Assembly (NCBI RefSeq): GCF_009939195.1
Contig: NZ_JAACKC010000001.1
Coordinates: forward strand, 16,629-80,628
From: Acinetobacter kanungonis
GTDB lineage: Bacteria > Pseudomonadota > Gammaproteobacteria > Pseudomonadales > Moraxellaceae
Direction: 5' to 3'
Length of the DNA stretch: 64,000 bases
A model generated the notes under the pieces. That model saw only the letters and a list, made by a program, of their open reading frames with translations. It ran no database searches and was not told the DNA's origin. Within the stretch, counting starts at the first letter, position 1, and each line of letters opens with the position of its first letter. Below, piece after piece: positions 34,910 to 43,986 of the stretch. A program made the position numbers and the translations under genes.

Positions 34910-35671
34910 TTAACGAACGTAATCCGCACCAGTAATGTCGATGGTTGCACCCGTTGTATGGCGTGCACGACCTGTTGCCAAGAAAGCGACCATTTCAGCA
35001 ACATCGCTTGCAGGGGTGACCTCACCTAACGGTAAATTAGCCAATACTGATGGTTCAATAGCACCATCAGCTAAATCTGTTGCGACCCATCCAGGAGCAA
35101 TTGCATAAGCAAGAATATTATCACGACCATATCCTCGGGCAATACCCTTAGTTAAAGCTAATAATCCACCTTTTGCTGCACCATATGCGAGATGTTCAGC
35201 ATCATCGCCACGGTGTGCTGAACGGCTGGTAATATTTATAATAATACCACCTTGATGTTCCTTAAAATGTAATAAAGCTAATCGACAAAGTTCTGCTGGA
35301 GCCGTTAGATTAATTGCCATATTGCTTTCCCAGCCATCACGCCATGATTTGGCAGATGAGATATCTGACGATAACCATGCTCCTGCATTATTGACCAGAA
35401 CATCAATATGACCGTAAGCAGCAACTGCTTCATTCCACAAAAGTTCAACAGCATCAGCACTACCTAAGTCACCTAAGACTAAGTGCGCACGTTCTCCTAA
35501 TTGGTTTAAAACTTCTTGTAACGCAGGTGTAGAACTACGGGCATGCATTACAACTTGTGCACCACGTTGATGTAAAAGCTTTGCTGTAGCAAGTCCGATT
35601 CCTCTTGAACTGCCAGTGATAAAAATAGTTTTACCCATTAAATCATTAATGAAAGTATTGATAGTTGTCAT
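34910..35671 (-). CDS. SDR-family NAD(P)-dependent oxidoreductase
   Basis: This 253-residue classical SDR has the cofactor loop TGSSRGIGLATAK (residues 20-32), VLVNNAGAW near 90, the serine in NITSRSAHRG and the active pair in YGAAKGG (about 165). The C-terminus TTGATIDITGADYVR is shared in style with the SDR at 36650 (LNGSTIDINGGSYIR), so the two are paralogues. It lies ten bases after the SDR at 35682 on the same strand and forms an operon with it. A sugar, hydroxy acid or semialdehyde substrate is possible; the sequence does not say. Confidence 0.85.
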   Translation of the reverse strand: MTTINTFINDLMGKTIFITGSSRGIGLATAKLLHQRGAQVVMHARSSTPALQEVLNQLGERAHLVLGDLGSADAVELLWNEAVAAYGHIDVLVNNAGAWLSSDISSAKSWRDGWESNMAINLTAPAELCRLALLHFKEHQGGIIINITSRSAHRGDDAEHLAYGAAKGGLLALTKGIARGYGRDNILAYAIAPGWVATDLADGAIEPSVLANLPLGEVTPASDVAEMVAFLATGRARHTTGATIDITGADYVR

Positions 35672-35681
35672 AAATCTTCCT

Positions 35682-36437
35682 TTAAGCTACAGCTTGAGCA
35701 CCAGTAATTTCGATACATGCACCACAGGTAAATTCTGCTTCCTTTGAAGCTAAGAATGCAATTAATGCAGCAACTTCTTCAGGTTTACCAATACGACCGA
35801 AAGGAACCATCGCATCTAAATCAGCAATAGTTTTACCTTTTTCAGCAATCCCTTTTTCTAACATTGGGGTATGAATCTCACCTGGACAAACAGCGTTCAC
35901 TCGGACTTTATTGGGTGCATAATCACGCGCTAAACTCTTTGTGAAAGCAACGACCGCAGCTTTACTCACGTTATAAGCGATGTGACCAGGGGCAGGGGTT
36001 AAACCCCATTGCGATGCAGTGTTTACAATAGCACCACCACCTGCTGCAATCATTTTGGGTAAAACCGCTTGGCATAAATGAAACAGAGCATTGACATTAA
36101 CTGTCAAACTTAACTGCCAATCAGACTCAGATGTGTTGAGTAAGTCACCACGTCGCATAGCACCTGCATTATTAACAAGTACATCAATATGCCCATATTT
36201 GGCTTCTACTTGTGCAATAGCATTGTGACAAGCTTTTCCATCAGTTAAGTCAAATACTAGGCTTTCAGCTTTTCCACCTGCACTGAGAATATCATTTACA
36301 GTTTGTTCTGCTGTTGTTGTGACCGCATCCGCTACAATGACATTTGCACCTTCGGTTGCAAAACGTTTTGCTGTGGCTGAACCAATGCCACCACCAGCAC
36401 CTGTTATTAATACTGTTTTTCCTACAAATCGAGCCAT
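35682..36437 (-). CDS. SDR-family NAD(P)-dependent oxidoreductase
   Basis: This 251-residue classical SDR has TGAGGGIGSATAKRF (residues 13-27), the aspartate of VIVADAV that favours NAD, VLVNNAGAMR, the serine of VNTASQWG and YNVSKAAV with the catalytic Tyr and Lys (about 155-159). The C-terminus is FTCGACIEITGAQAVA. It is the first gene of a two-SDR unit, and a perfect 52-bp palindrome sits 28 bases upstream of its ATG as a likely operator. AAGGTAA serves as ribosome site. Confidence 0.87.
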   Translation of the reverse strand: MARFVGKTVLITGAGGGIGSATAKRFATEGANVIVADAVTTTAEQTVNDILSAGGKAESLVFDLTDGKACHNAIAQVEAKYGHIDVLVNNAGAMRRGDLLNTSESDWQLSLTVNVNALFHLCQAVLPKMIAAGGGAIVNTASQWGLTPAPGHIAYNVSKAAVVAFTKSLARDYAPNKVRVNAVCPGEIHTPMLEKGIAEKGKTIADLDAMVPFGRIGKPEEVAALIAFLASKEAEFTCGACIEITGAQAVA

Positions 36438-36464
36438 TCTATTACCTTATCCCTATAATTAATT

Positions 36465-36516
36465 AAGTCCACATGTACATTGCATACATATATGTATGCA
36501 ATGTACATGTGGACTT
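36465..36516. promoter_or_regulatory. Perfect 52-bp palindrome, likely operator
   Basis: The two 26-base arms are exact reverse complements with no loop; the centre is CATACATATATGTATG. Each arm carries TGTATGCAAT followed by GTACATGTGGACTT. TGTATGCAAT is also the first half of the three 20-base motifs at 41275, 41611 and 47408, next to the GntR-regulated genes. It lies between two SDR genes, directly upstream of the 35682 gene. Operator for a GntR-type dimer pair is my inference; a cruciform or terminator role is possible. Confidence 0.75.
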
Positions 36517-36649
36517 TTCTAGTGTCAATTGTCAAAGTGATGAAGTATTTTTATGCTTTACTTTTTAAGCATAAATATTTCGATTCAATTGAATTAAAAG
36601 CTATTTAACTTAAGTGTATTACTTGATTTTTGGCAAAACTGATATTGAA

Positions 36650-37408
36650 TTAACGGATATAGCTACCACCATTGATATCTATAGTGGAACCATTTAACGA
36701 TAATTGGGATGGTCTAAGTAAGAAAGAAACGAGTTCTGCTAATTCTTCAGATTTAACCAATTCACCAACGGGTATTTCGCTCATTGCTGCTTGTTGTGCA
36801 CTATTGGAAATTGCATTTTCGGACAGTTCAGATTCAACCCAACCCGGTGCAATGGCTACAGCCGTAACTCCATCTTTTGCAAAAGAACGTGCAATTGACT
36901 TAGTTAAATTAATTAATGCTGCTTTACTACAGCCATAAGGTAATGCTTCAGCAACGTAACCACGTTGTGCAGCTCGACTGGCAATATTAATAATCCGACC
37001 ACCACCATTTAATTTAAAATGAGCAATCGCATTTTTAGAAAGATCTGCTGCAGAAAAGAAATTAATTTGAAACTCTTTTTTCCACACAGACTGCCATAAC
37101 TCAGGCTCTGAATGAATATCAATTTCAGTTCGGATACTTGCGCCATTTACAACGGCATGAATTTCTTGAGCTACTTGAATAGCACTATCCCATAAAGTGA
37201 AGGCAGAATCAGGAATGGATAAATCTGCTTGAATGATCCAACCATGATTATTAATTTCAGAGAGTAGTGCTTCAGCTGATTTTCTATCATTTTCATATTG
37301 AATAATCACTTTAGCACCATCATTCGATAGTTTTTTTACAATTGCTTTTCCTATGCCATGTGATGACCCAGTGACAAGTATGGTTTTATTTTTAAGTGGT
37401 TGTTGCAT
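36650..37408 (-). CDS. SDR-family oxidoreductase, paralogue of the 34910 gene
   Basis: This 252-residue SDR has TGSSHGIGKAIVKKL as cofactor loop (about residues 13-27) and the catalytic YGCSKAAL (about 160). The usual NNAG is altered to VNGASIRTE, and the active serine is in NIASRAAQRG. The GTG at 37423 would add five residues, but ATG 37408 has AAGGAAAA upstream and is preferred. It is separated from the next SDR pair by 212 bases containing the 52-bp palindrome and follows the AraC gene closely. Its substrate is unknown. Confidence 0.82.
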   Translation of the reverse strand: MQQPLKNKTILVTGSSHGIGKAIVKKLSNDGAKVIIQYENDRKSAEALLSEINNHGWIIQADLSIPDSAFTLWDSAIQVAQEIHAVVNGASIRTEIDIHSEPELWQSVWKKEFQINFFSAADLSKNAIAHFKLNGGGRIINIASRAAQRGYVAEALPYGCSKAALINLTKSIARSFAKDGVTAVAIAPGWVESELSENAISNSAQQAAMSEIPVGELVKSEELAELVSFLLRPSQLSLNGSTIDINGGSYIR

Positions 37409-37440
37409 CGTATTTTCCTTCACTTGGTTTTAATTTGAAA

Positions 37441-38187
37441 TTAGTTAAATAGAGACAGTGTTTCAGTTTTAAAATTAAATGGCGTTGTACCGGTACAACG
37501 TTTAAACATATGTGAAAATCCTGAAATGCTGTCATATCCTAGATCTTTAGAAATATGTTCTAAGGATAAATTTTCATTAAGCTTAAGGATCATATTTTTA
37601 ATTTTTAATTGAATTAATACGTCATACAGACTCATACCCATCTCCTTGTGCCAGTATTCAACTAATGTTTTATTCTGCATGTCCAATTTGTTCTCAATAT
37701 CTAGGGTATTTTTTTTATTAATTTTTTGAGTTAATGCAGCTAGAAGTATGAAACTTAAATGTATATCGCAGATCATGGGGAGTAAGTTTTTAGAACAATT
37801 TAATGTCCTCAACTGATCAAGTAATACTTGCTTTAAATTGACTTCTTGAAGAGAGTCATTGAATGATATTTCTTTTTGTTCCTTATAGTATCTTAAGATT
37901 GAATCTATGAACGGGGTCATTCTAATTAAACAGATAGTATCTGGGAATATTTTAGCTTTAGTTTTAATCAAGCTGTATTCTACTGAACATACTTCAATTA
38001 CATCATTTGAATATTTTTTTGGGATCCAGAGTGCATAAGAAGGAGGGATATCAATTAAATTGGAATTAATGATTAAATGTGAGGTACGTTTGAAGGGATA
38101 GAGTAAAAATCCAAAATTAGAATAATTTTTATAATTAATTGATCGATTTTTTTTAGTGAAAAAATCACATTCTAGTAGTTGTTGCAT
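37441..38187 (-). CDS. AraC-family transcriptional regulator
   Basis: This 248-residue protein has a poorly conserved cupin-like N-terminal sensing half. The C-terminal double HTH contains MSLYDVLIQLKIKNMILKLN and ENLSLEHISKDLGYDSISGF, then SHMFKRCTGTTPFNF, the AraC signature. It lies 32 bases before an SDR gene on the same strand and 90 bases downstream of the mmsA-like stop. It probably controls neighbouring SDR or dehydrogenase genes. The inducer is unknown. Confidence 0.82.
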   Translation of the reverse strand: MQQLLECDFFTKKNRSINYKNYSNFGFLLYPFKRTSHLIINSNLIDIPPSYALWIPKKYSNDVIEVCSVEYSLIKTKAKIFPDTICLIRMTPFIDSILRYYKEQKEISFNDSLQEVNLKQVLLDQLRTLNCSKNLLPMICDIHLSFILLAALTQKINKKNTLDIENKLDMQNKTLVEYWHKEMGMSLYDVLIQLKIKNMILKLNENLSLEHISKDLGYDSISGFSHMFKRCTGTTPFNFKTETLSLFN

Positions 38188-38277
38188 TTTCTGTACGATC
38201 TTTTTTCTTGGGTATACAGTTATTTAAATTGTGTTAAAGCCAGAATGGGCTAGCTTTAACACAATGTTTGATGTTAG

Positions 38278-39798
38278 TTACAGTGTAGGCATTGAGAATT
38301 GAGCACCTTCTCGAACAGATGAAGACGGCCAACGTTGGGTAATGGTCTTACGACGAGTGTAGAAACGAATACCATCTGGACCATACACATGAAGATCACC
38401 GAATAATGAACGTTTCCAACCACCAAAACTGTGGTAAGCGACAGGAACAGGAAGAGGAATATTTACACCCACCATACCAACAAGGACGTTATCGCAGAAG
38501 TAACGTGCAGCTTCACCATCACGAGTATAAATACATGTACCATTACCGTATTCATGCTTATTAATGAGTTCCAAGGCTTCTTCCATTGTATCTACACGGA
38601 TTACTTGTAAAACTGGTCCGAAGATTTCAGCTTTATAGCTTTCCATTTCTGGAGTAACGTTATCAATTAAGGTTGCACCAACATAGAAACCATTTTCATA
38701 GCCATTAACTGTAGCAGCACGACCATCTACAACAATTTTTGCACCTTGTTGCTCTGCACTTGTAATATGACCAACAACTTTATCTTTGTGTGCTTTGGTA
38801 ATGACAGGCCCAAAATCATTACTATTGATAGAATAGGCACCAAATTGAAGTGATCCGATTGCTTTTGATAAGTTTTCGATTAATTGATCACCAATCTCCT
38901 GACCTACAGTTACCGCAACAGACAAGGCCATGCAACGTTCGCCAGATGAACCAAATGCTGCACCAAGTAGAGAGTTAACTACATTATCAAGGTCAGCATC
39001 TGGCATAACAATCGCATGGTTTTTTGCACCACCTAACGCTTGGCAGCGTTTACCATTTTCAGCTGCTGTCTTATAAATATATTCAGCAATTGGAGTAGAG
39101 CCTACAAAACTTACAGCTTGAACACGGCTATCTGTTAGTAAAACATCTACAGCTTCTTTGTCACCATTAACGATGTTCAAAACACCTTCTGGTAATCCAG
39201 CTTGGTACAGCAGTTCGCCCAAAAACATTGTAGAACTCGGATCACGCTCAGATGGTTTCAAAACGAAAGTGTTACCGCAAACGATCGCCATTGGAATCAT
39301 CCACAATGGAACCATTGTTGGGAAGTTGAATGGAGTAATACCAGCAACAACACCTAAAGGTTGGAAATCACTCCATGAGTCAATATTTGGACCCACATTT
39401 TTAGTGAACTCGCCTTTTAATAATTCTGGAGCACCACAGGCATATTCAACAACTTCGATACCACGTTGTAATTCACCTTTTGCGTCATGCAGAATTTTTC
39501 CATGCTCTTCACCAATTAGGTGGGCAATTTTTTCAGCATTTTGTTCAAGTAATTCTTTAAATTTAAATAGAATACGGGCACGACGTAATGGTGGCGTATT
39601 TTTCCATGCAGGAAAAGCTTCTTGAGCAGCTGCAATTGCTTCTTCAACAGTTGCTTTTGATGCTAAAGCTACTTTTTTACTGACTTCACCTGTTGATGGG
39701 TTAAAGACATCTTGTGTGCGGTCAGTATCGTGAATTTTCTTACCATTGATTAAATGCCCAACGACATCTAATTGACTAACAATATTTAACTGGTTCAT
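38278..39798 (-). CDS. mmsA: CoA-acylating (methyl)malonate-semialdehyde dehydrogenase
   Basis: This 506-residue ALDH4-like enzyme of the MmsA/IolA type oxidises malonate or methylmalonate semialdehyde to acetyl- or propionyl-CoA. Landmarks are ITPFNFPTMVPLWMIP (about residue 155), LKPSERDPSS, FVGSTPIAEYIY, ALGGAKNH where most ALDHs have ELGGK, and the catalytic cysteine in GSSGERCMALS (about 288). The absence of the usual general-base glutamate at ALGGAKNH is the hallmark of this acylating group. The gene lies 16 bases after a class III aminotransferase gene on the same strand. The pair would degrade beta-alanine or a 3-aminoisobutyrate-like amine. Confidence 0.88.
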   Translation of the reverse strand: MNQLNIVSQLDVVGHLINGKKIHDTDRTQDVFNPSTGEVSKKVALASKATVEEAIAAAQEAFPAWKNTPPLRRARILFKFKELLEQNAEKIAHLIGEEHGKILHDAKGELQRGIEVVEYACGAPELLKGEFTKNVGPNIDSWSDFQPLGVVAGITPFNFPTMVPLWMIPMAIVCGNTFVLKPSERDPSSTMFLGELLYQAGLPEGVLNIVNGDKEAVDVLLTDSRVQAVSFVGSTPIAEYIYKTAAENGKRCQALGGAKNHAIVMPDADLDNVVNSLLGAAFGSSGERCMALSVAVTVGQEIGDQLIENLSKAIGSLQFGAYSINSNDFGPVITKAHKDKVVGHITSAEQQGAKIVVDGRAATVNGYENGFYVGATLIDNVTPEMESYKAEIFGPVLQVIRVDTMEEALELINKHEYGNGTCIYTRDGEAARYFCDNVLVGMVGVNIPLPVPVAYHSFGGWKRSLFGDLHVYGPDGIRFYTRRKTITQRWPSSSVREGAQFSMPTL

Positions 39799-39814
39799 GT
39801 TATCGCTTCCTTAA

Positions 39815-41149
39815 TTATTGAAAACTAATTTCTGTTAAAACTTCATCGTAAATTTTTAAAGCTTCGAGGACTTCTTCTTTAGTGACAATACATGGAGGAA
39901 CTACATGAATTCGATTGTCAGCAATAAAAGTGAGTAATCCTTTATGCGCACATAAGTTTTTAATTTCGGTCATTGCTTGTGCTGAAACACGTTCTTTTGA
40001 TTTCTTACAATTCACTAACTCAATTGCCCAAAACACACCTGCACCTCGGACTTCACCAATCATGCTATGTTTTTCAGCAAGTTGATTTAAACCTGGGCCA
40101 AGTACTTCATTGCTAATGTATTCAACATTTTCTAGTACTTTTTCTTCTTTCATGGCATCAATTGTTGCAACGATTGATGCCATAGCCAGAGGATGTCCTG
40201 AATAGGTTAACCCGCCAGGGAAAAAGTTTGTCTCAAAGTGATTGCTTATCTTTTCTGAGATGACAATACCACCTACTGGTACATAGCCAGAATTTACGCC
40301 CTTAGCAAAAGTGATCAGATCAGGAGTTACACCATAATGTTCCAGGGCAAACCATTTTCCTGTACGGCCAAATCCAGCCATAACTTCATCAAAAATCATG
40401 ATGATGCCGAATTCATCGCAGAGTTGGCGAACACCTTGCATGTAATTTTTAGGTGGAACTAAGATACCTGCGGTACCAGGAAGGCTTTCTAATAGAATGG
40501 CAGCAATGGTCGTTGGACCTTCGCTTTCAATGATACGACGTAAGTGTTGTAAGGCACGTTCACACTCTTCAACTTCATTAGTCGAATGGAATTCGGTGCG
40601 ATATAAATACGGACTAAAGAAATGGATATGACCACGAGCATATTCATTTGGAAGGCGGCGTGCATCACCAGTAGCTACAATCGCAGCACCTGTATTACCG
40701 TGATAAGAACGGTAAGAAGATAAAACTTTTGTCTTCCCAGTAAATAATCGAGCCATACGGATGGCATTTTCATTCGCATCAGCACCACCGTTGGTAAAAA
40801 ATACCTTTTTAAAACCATTTGGTGCTAATTCTAAAATTCTTTTGGCTGCTTCATTACGTGCAAGATTTGCTGTCGAAGGTGCAATAGTGGCTAATTCTTT
40901 TACTTGTTTAACAATTGCATCTACAACTTTTGGATGCTGGTGTCCAATATTGGTATTGACCAATTGACTGCTGAAATCAAGATACTCGCGACCATCAAAA
41001 TCCCATAGGCGTGAACCTTTACCAGATTTGATAACTAAAGGATTTAAATTTCCCTGTACAGACCATGAGTGAAATACATATTCACGATCCTTGTCATGAA
41101 CTTCATCATTATTAATGACAGATACATGTGCAATTGAAGACATATCCAT
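39815..41149 (-). CDS. Class III aminotransferase (omega-amino acid type)
   Basis: This 444-residue PLP transaminase has YVFHSWSVQGNLNPLVI near the start, FFTNGGADANENAIRMARLF (phosphate cup, about residue 112), SYRSYHGNTGAA, IMIFDEVMAGFGRTG with the cofactor Asp (about 255), and the lysine in ITFAKGVNSGYVPVGG (about 284). The HSWS start resembles taurine:pyruvate and beta-amino acid transaminases. With mmsA directly downstream it most likely yields malonate or methylmalonate semialdehyde. A 20-base GntR-like motif lies 126 bases upstream. Ribosome site AGGAA precedes the ATG. Confidence 0.83.
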   Translation of the reverse strand: MDMSSIAHVSVINNDEVHDKDREYVFHSWSVQGNLNPLVIKSGKGSRLWDFDGREYLDFSSQLVNTNIGHQHPKVVDAIVKQVKELATIAPSTANLARNEAAKRILELAPNGFKKVFFTNGGADANENAIRMARLFTGKTKVLSSYRSYHGNTGAAIVATGDARRLPNEYARGHIHFFSPYLYRTEFHSTNEVEECERALQHLRRIIESEGPTTIAAILLESLPGTAGILVPPKNYMQGVRQLCDEFGIIMIFDEVMAGFGRTGKWFALEHYGVTPDLITFAKGVNSGYVPVGGIVISEKISNHFETNFFPGGLTYSGHPLAMASIVATIDAMKEEKVLENVEYISNEVLGPGLNQLAEKHSMIGEVRGAGVFWAIELVNCKKSKERVSAQAMTEIKNLCAHKGLLTFIADNRIHVVPPCIVTKEEVLEALKIYDEVLTEISFQ

Positions 41150-41731
41150 AATTGTTCCTATTAATGGTTAAAAAATTAACCGTTTACACTCATCAACGAA
41201 TAACCACTTCTTAATTCTAGATGGGCTGATTATTCAATCGGTTCACAGAGGTCATGTTAGACATATGAAATTAATGTATGCAATATTGTATGCACTGAGA
41301 TTATGGTATGAAAATTCTCCTGTCAATCAATAAATGAGAGTTTTTTTCATATTATTGTTTTTTATCGACTTTAATTTTATTAAGTTATTGATATATATGA
41401 TTTAGATATTTTAAAAATAGATTCTGTTAATGTTCTAGTAAGAATAGTTTGAAATTACTCGAAAAAATAAAATATAAAAAATAAATTTATCCAATTAAGT
41501 TTATTTTTAGAATTTAAAGTTATTAAGTGACTGAAATTTAATAATAATATTTGAGTATTTTTGATGGTTGTAAAATTATTGACATTTAAATGAAATAATT
41601 ATAATGTTTGTGTATGCAATATTGTACGCAAATCAAAATCTGATGCTAATCAAGCTGCCATAAACTTATTTAGTACATGCTGATTATCTGAAAAGAGCAA
41701 AGGATTTATAAATTAATTTAAGGAGATAAAA
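41150..41731. promoter_or_regulatory. Divergent control region with two GntR-like operator motifs
   Basis: This 582-base AT-rich region between the aminotransferase-mmsA unit (minus) and the hydroxyproline-type operon (plus) holds TGTATGCAATATTGTATGCA at 41275-41294 and TGTATGCAATATTGTACGCA at 41611-41630. Each lies about 100-130 bases from one of the two divergent start codons. A third copy is at 47408. The central CAATATTG is a perfect dyad. The motif fits an FCD-type GntR protein such as that encoded at 46531. No gene was seen here. Confidence 0.7.
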
Positions 41732-42607
41732 ATGTTAGAAGGTATTCTTCCTGCATTGGTTACACCATTTGATGACAACAACCAAGTGGACTACAAGACT
41801 TTAGTTGACATTATTGAGTATCAATTAAAAGCAGGCGTAAAAGGTTTTGTACCGTTAGGTTCTACTGGTGAATACTATGCTTTAACAAATGAAGAGCGTC
41901 GTGAAATTCTCAAAGTCGTAAAAGAAACAGTGGGCGACCGTGGCATTTTGATTGCTGGTGCGAATGGTTCTTGTACACGTGAAGTTCTAGAACAAGTACA
42001 GCAAACAGTTGATCTAGGTTATACAAACCTACTTATTGCACCACCGTATTATGCATTACCTTCTCAGGAAGAATTGATTGCGCATTACAATGCAATTCTT
42101 GAAGCTTTCCCACAAATTAATATTGTTTTATATAACTATCCAGTTCGTACAAATGTCGAAGTGGGCTACGATGTTCTAGAAGCGTTTAAAGATCATCCGC
42201 GTGTAATCGGTATTAAAGAAAGTAGTGGCAACTTGTTGCGCGCAATTGAAATTGGCGGGAAATATAAAGATAACTATCAGTTATCTTGTGGTTCAGATGA
42301 CCAAGCCCTTGATTTCTTCTTGTGGGGTGCTTCTAGCTGGATTTGTGGGCCTGCGAACTGTTTCCCAAATAAAGTAGTGGACATTGTTAACAAGCATACT
42401 TCAGGTGATATCAAAGGTGCGCAAGATGTAATGCGCCAATTATTCCCTGTAATGGCTATTATGGAAAATGGAAAATTTGTTCAGAAAGTCAAATACGGTT
42501 GTGAATTGTCAGGTTTTAAAGTTGGTAATGCTCGTATGCCATTATTACCTTTGACTGATGCAGAAAAAGCTGAATTTAAAGCTGCTTTTGATGCAATCAA
42601 TGGTTAA
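41732..42607 (+). CDS. DapA-family lyase/deaminase, probably 1-pyrroline-4-hydroxy-2-carboxylate deaminase
   Basis: This 291-residue TIM-barrel protein of the N-acetylneuraminate lyase/DHDPS family has LPALVTPFDDNNQVDY at the start, PLGSTGEYYALTNEER (about residue 42), the Tyr in VLYNYPVRTN (about 134) and the Schiff-base lysine in VIGIKESSGNLL (about 163). Family members include DapA, KDG aldolases and the hydroxyproline-pathway deaminase. The next genes (DadA-like oxidase, aldehyde dehydrogenase, proline-racemase-family enzyme) make the last the best fit: it would yield 2-oxoglutarate semialdehyde and ammonia. AAGGAG serves as ribosome site. A hairpin (42620-42645) follows the stop. Confidence 0.8.
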   Translation: MLEGILPALVTPFDDNNQVDYKTLVDIIEYQLKAGVKGFVPLGSTGEYYALTNEERREILKVVKETVGDRGILIAGANGSCTREVLEQVQQTVDLGYTNLLIAPPYYALPSQEELIAHYNAILEAFPQINIVLYNYPVRTNVEVGYDVLEAFKDHPRVIGIKESSGNLLRAIEIGGKYKDNYQLSCGSDDQALDFFLWGASSWICGPANCFPNKVVDIVNKHTSGDIKGAQDVMRQLFPVMAIMENGKFVQKVKYGCELSGFKVGNARMPLLPLTDAEKAEFKAAFDAING

Positions 42608-42702
42608 TCAGTGAAATGGAATCCATGTATGTAACTACATGGGTTCTATCTCGACTTTCTTAATCAAGAAGTTTACTTGATATTAATCAATGGAATGCTG
42701 AA

Positions 42703-43959
42703 ATGTCAGAAGAGTCTAATACAAAAAAAGCAGTAGTAGTGGGTGGCGGTATTGTTGGGATTTGCTGCGCATTGTATCTACAAAAACAAGGTTTCAATGT
42801 TACTGTAATTGATCCTGCAGAAGCAGGAGAAAGCACAGCTAAGTGGAGTTGCGGTCAAATGGCTGTGAGCGAAATTATTCCACTTTCTAAAAAAGGAATC
42901 TTGAAAAAAATCCCTGGCTGGCTAATAGATCAGCAAGGTCCATTGGCTTTAAGACCTTCAGCATTTCCAGGCATTATTCCATGGTTTTTACAGTTTTTAG
43001 CATGTTCTCGTGATGCGCGAATTGAAGAAATTGCGAGTTCTTTAGCTTCATTAACTCATCATGTTTATGAGGATTATGAAATACTGCTAGAAGATTGTGC
43101 AGATAAAAGTTTGTTAGGCACTCGACCAATTCTTGAACTTTTTGATAGTCCAGATGATATTGAGCATGAAAAGAAATATCTCGAGCTTAGACAGCGCTTT
43201 GGTTTCAAGCATCAAATTTTAGATGAAAAAGATATTTCAGATCTTGAACCAGTTTTTGCAGGAAAATTTAAACACGGTCTTTTATTTAATGATTGGACTG
43301 CTGTAAAAGATACCAAAGGATTCATTGCTGCGTTGACTGAAAGTTTCATTGCAAAAGGGGGTAAAAGAATATCCTCTGAAGTGGTTGAACTAAGAGAAAA
43401 TGGGAATAAAGTAAACCAAATTCTTTTAAGTAATAATCTGTTAATTGATACTGATTATGTTGTTATGGCTGCTGGCGTAGGTTCAAAACTGTTCTCTAAA
43501 CAATTAGGTATTAATCCACCTTTAGAGGGAATAGCTGGATACCAAGTTGTACTTCCAAATTCAGGTGTTGAAATTAAACATTCTACAATTTATGCCTCTG
43601 GCGGTTTTTGTTTTGCGCCAATGACAAGAGGATTGCAAATTGGCGGAACAATTGAATTTGCTGCAGCTGGTGCTAAACCGAATATGAAGCGTGCTGAAAT
43701 TATTTTAAATAAGGCCACTAAAATCATACCTGAGTTAAATACGGATGGTATTGAATATGGGGTTGGATACCGCCCATTTTTGCCAGATACCAAGCCTATT
43801 ATTGATATCAGCCCACGTCTCCCTAATGTTGCCTTGGCTTTCGGACATGGGCAACTCGGTCTTACTTTAGGTGCAACCACTGGACGTTTAGTTGCAGAAA
43901 TCCTGACCCAAAAAACCCCAAAAATTGATTTAACACCTTTTAAAGCTACGCGATTTTAA
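42703..43959 (+). CDS. DadA-like FAD oxidoreductase, probably D-hydroxyproline dehydrogenase
   Basis: This 418-residue DAO-family flavoprotein has VVVGGGIVGICCALYLQKQG at residues 11-30 as FAD-binding motif, then TAKWSCGQMAVSEI where DadA has a similar quartet, and a C-terminal FGHGQLGLTLGATTGRLVAE that closes on the flavin. It would oxidise cis-4-hydroxy-D-proline (or D-proline/D-amino acids) to the pyrroline. It sits between the deaminase and aldehyde dehydrogenase genes, 95 and 27 bases away. In pseudomonads the corresponding step may use a multi-subunit enzyme; a single-chain DadA-like enzyme is the other known solution. Confidence 0.8.
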   Translation: MSEESNTKKAVVVGGGIVGICCALYLQKQGFNVTVIDPAEAGESTAKWSCGQMAVSEIIPLSKKGILKKIPGWLIDQQGPLALRPSAFPGIIPWFLQFLACSRDARIEEIASSLASLTHHVYEDYEILLEDCADKSLLGTRPILELFDSPDDIEHEKKYLELRQRFGFKHQILDEKDISDLEPVFAGKFKHGLLFNDWTAVKDTKGFIAALTESFIAKGGKRISSEVVELRENGNKVNQILLSNNLLIDTDYVVMAAGVGSKLFSKQLGINPPLEGIAGYQVVLPNSGVEIKHSTIYASGGFCFAPMTRGLQIGGTIEFAAAGAKPNMKRAEIILNKATKIIPELNTDGIEYGVGYRPFLPDTKPIIDISPRLPNVALAFGHGQLGLTLGATTGRLVAEILTQKTPKIDLTPFKATRF

Positions 43960-43986
43960 GTTTTTAAGAAATTAAGGAAAATAGAA

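Noticed and set aside
34910..36437. Reading the two adjacent SDRs as a duplicated single gene
   Set aside because: Their cofactor loops and active-site surroundings differ clearly; the real paralogue of the 34910 gene is the one at 36650.
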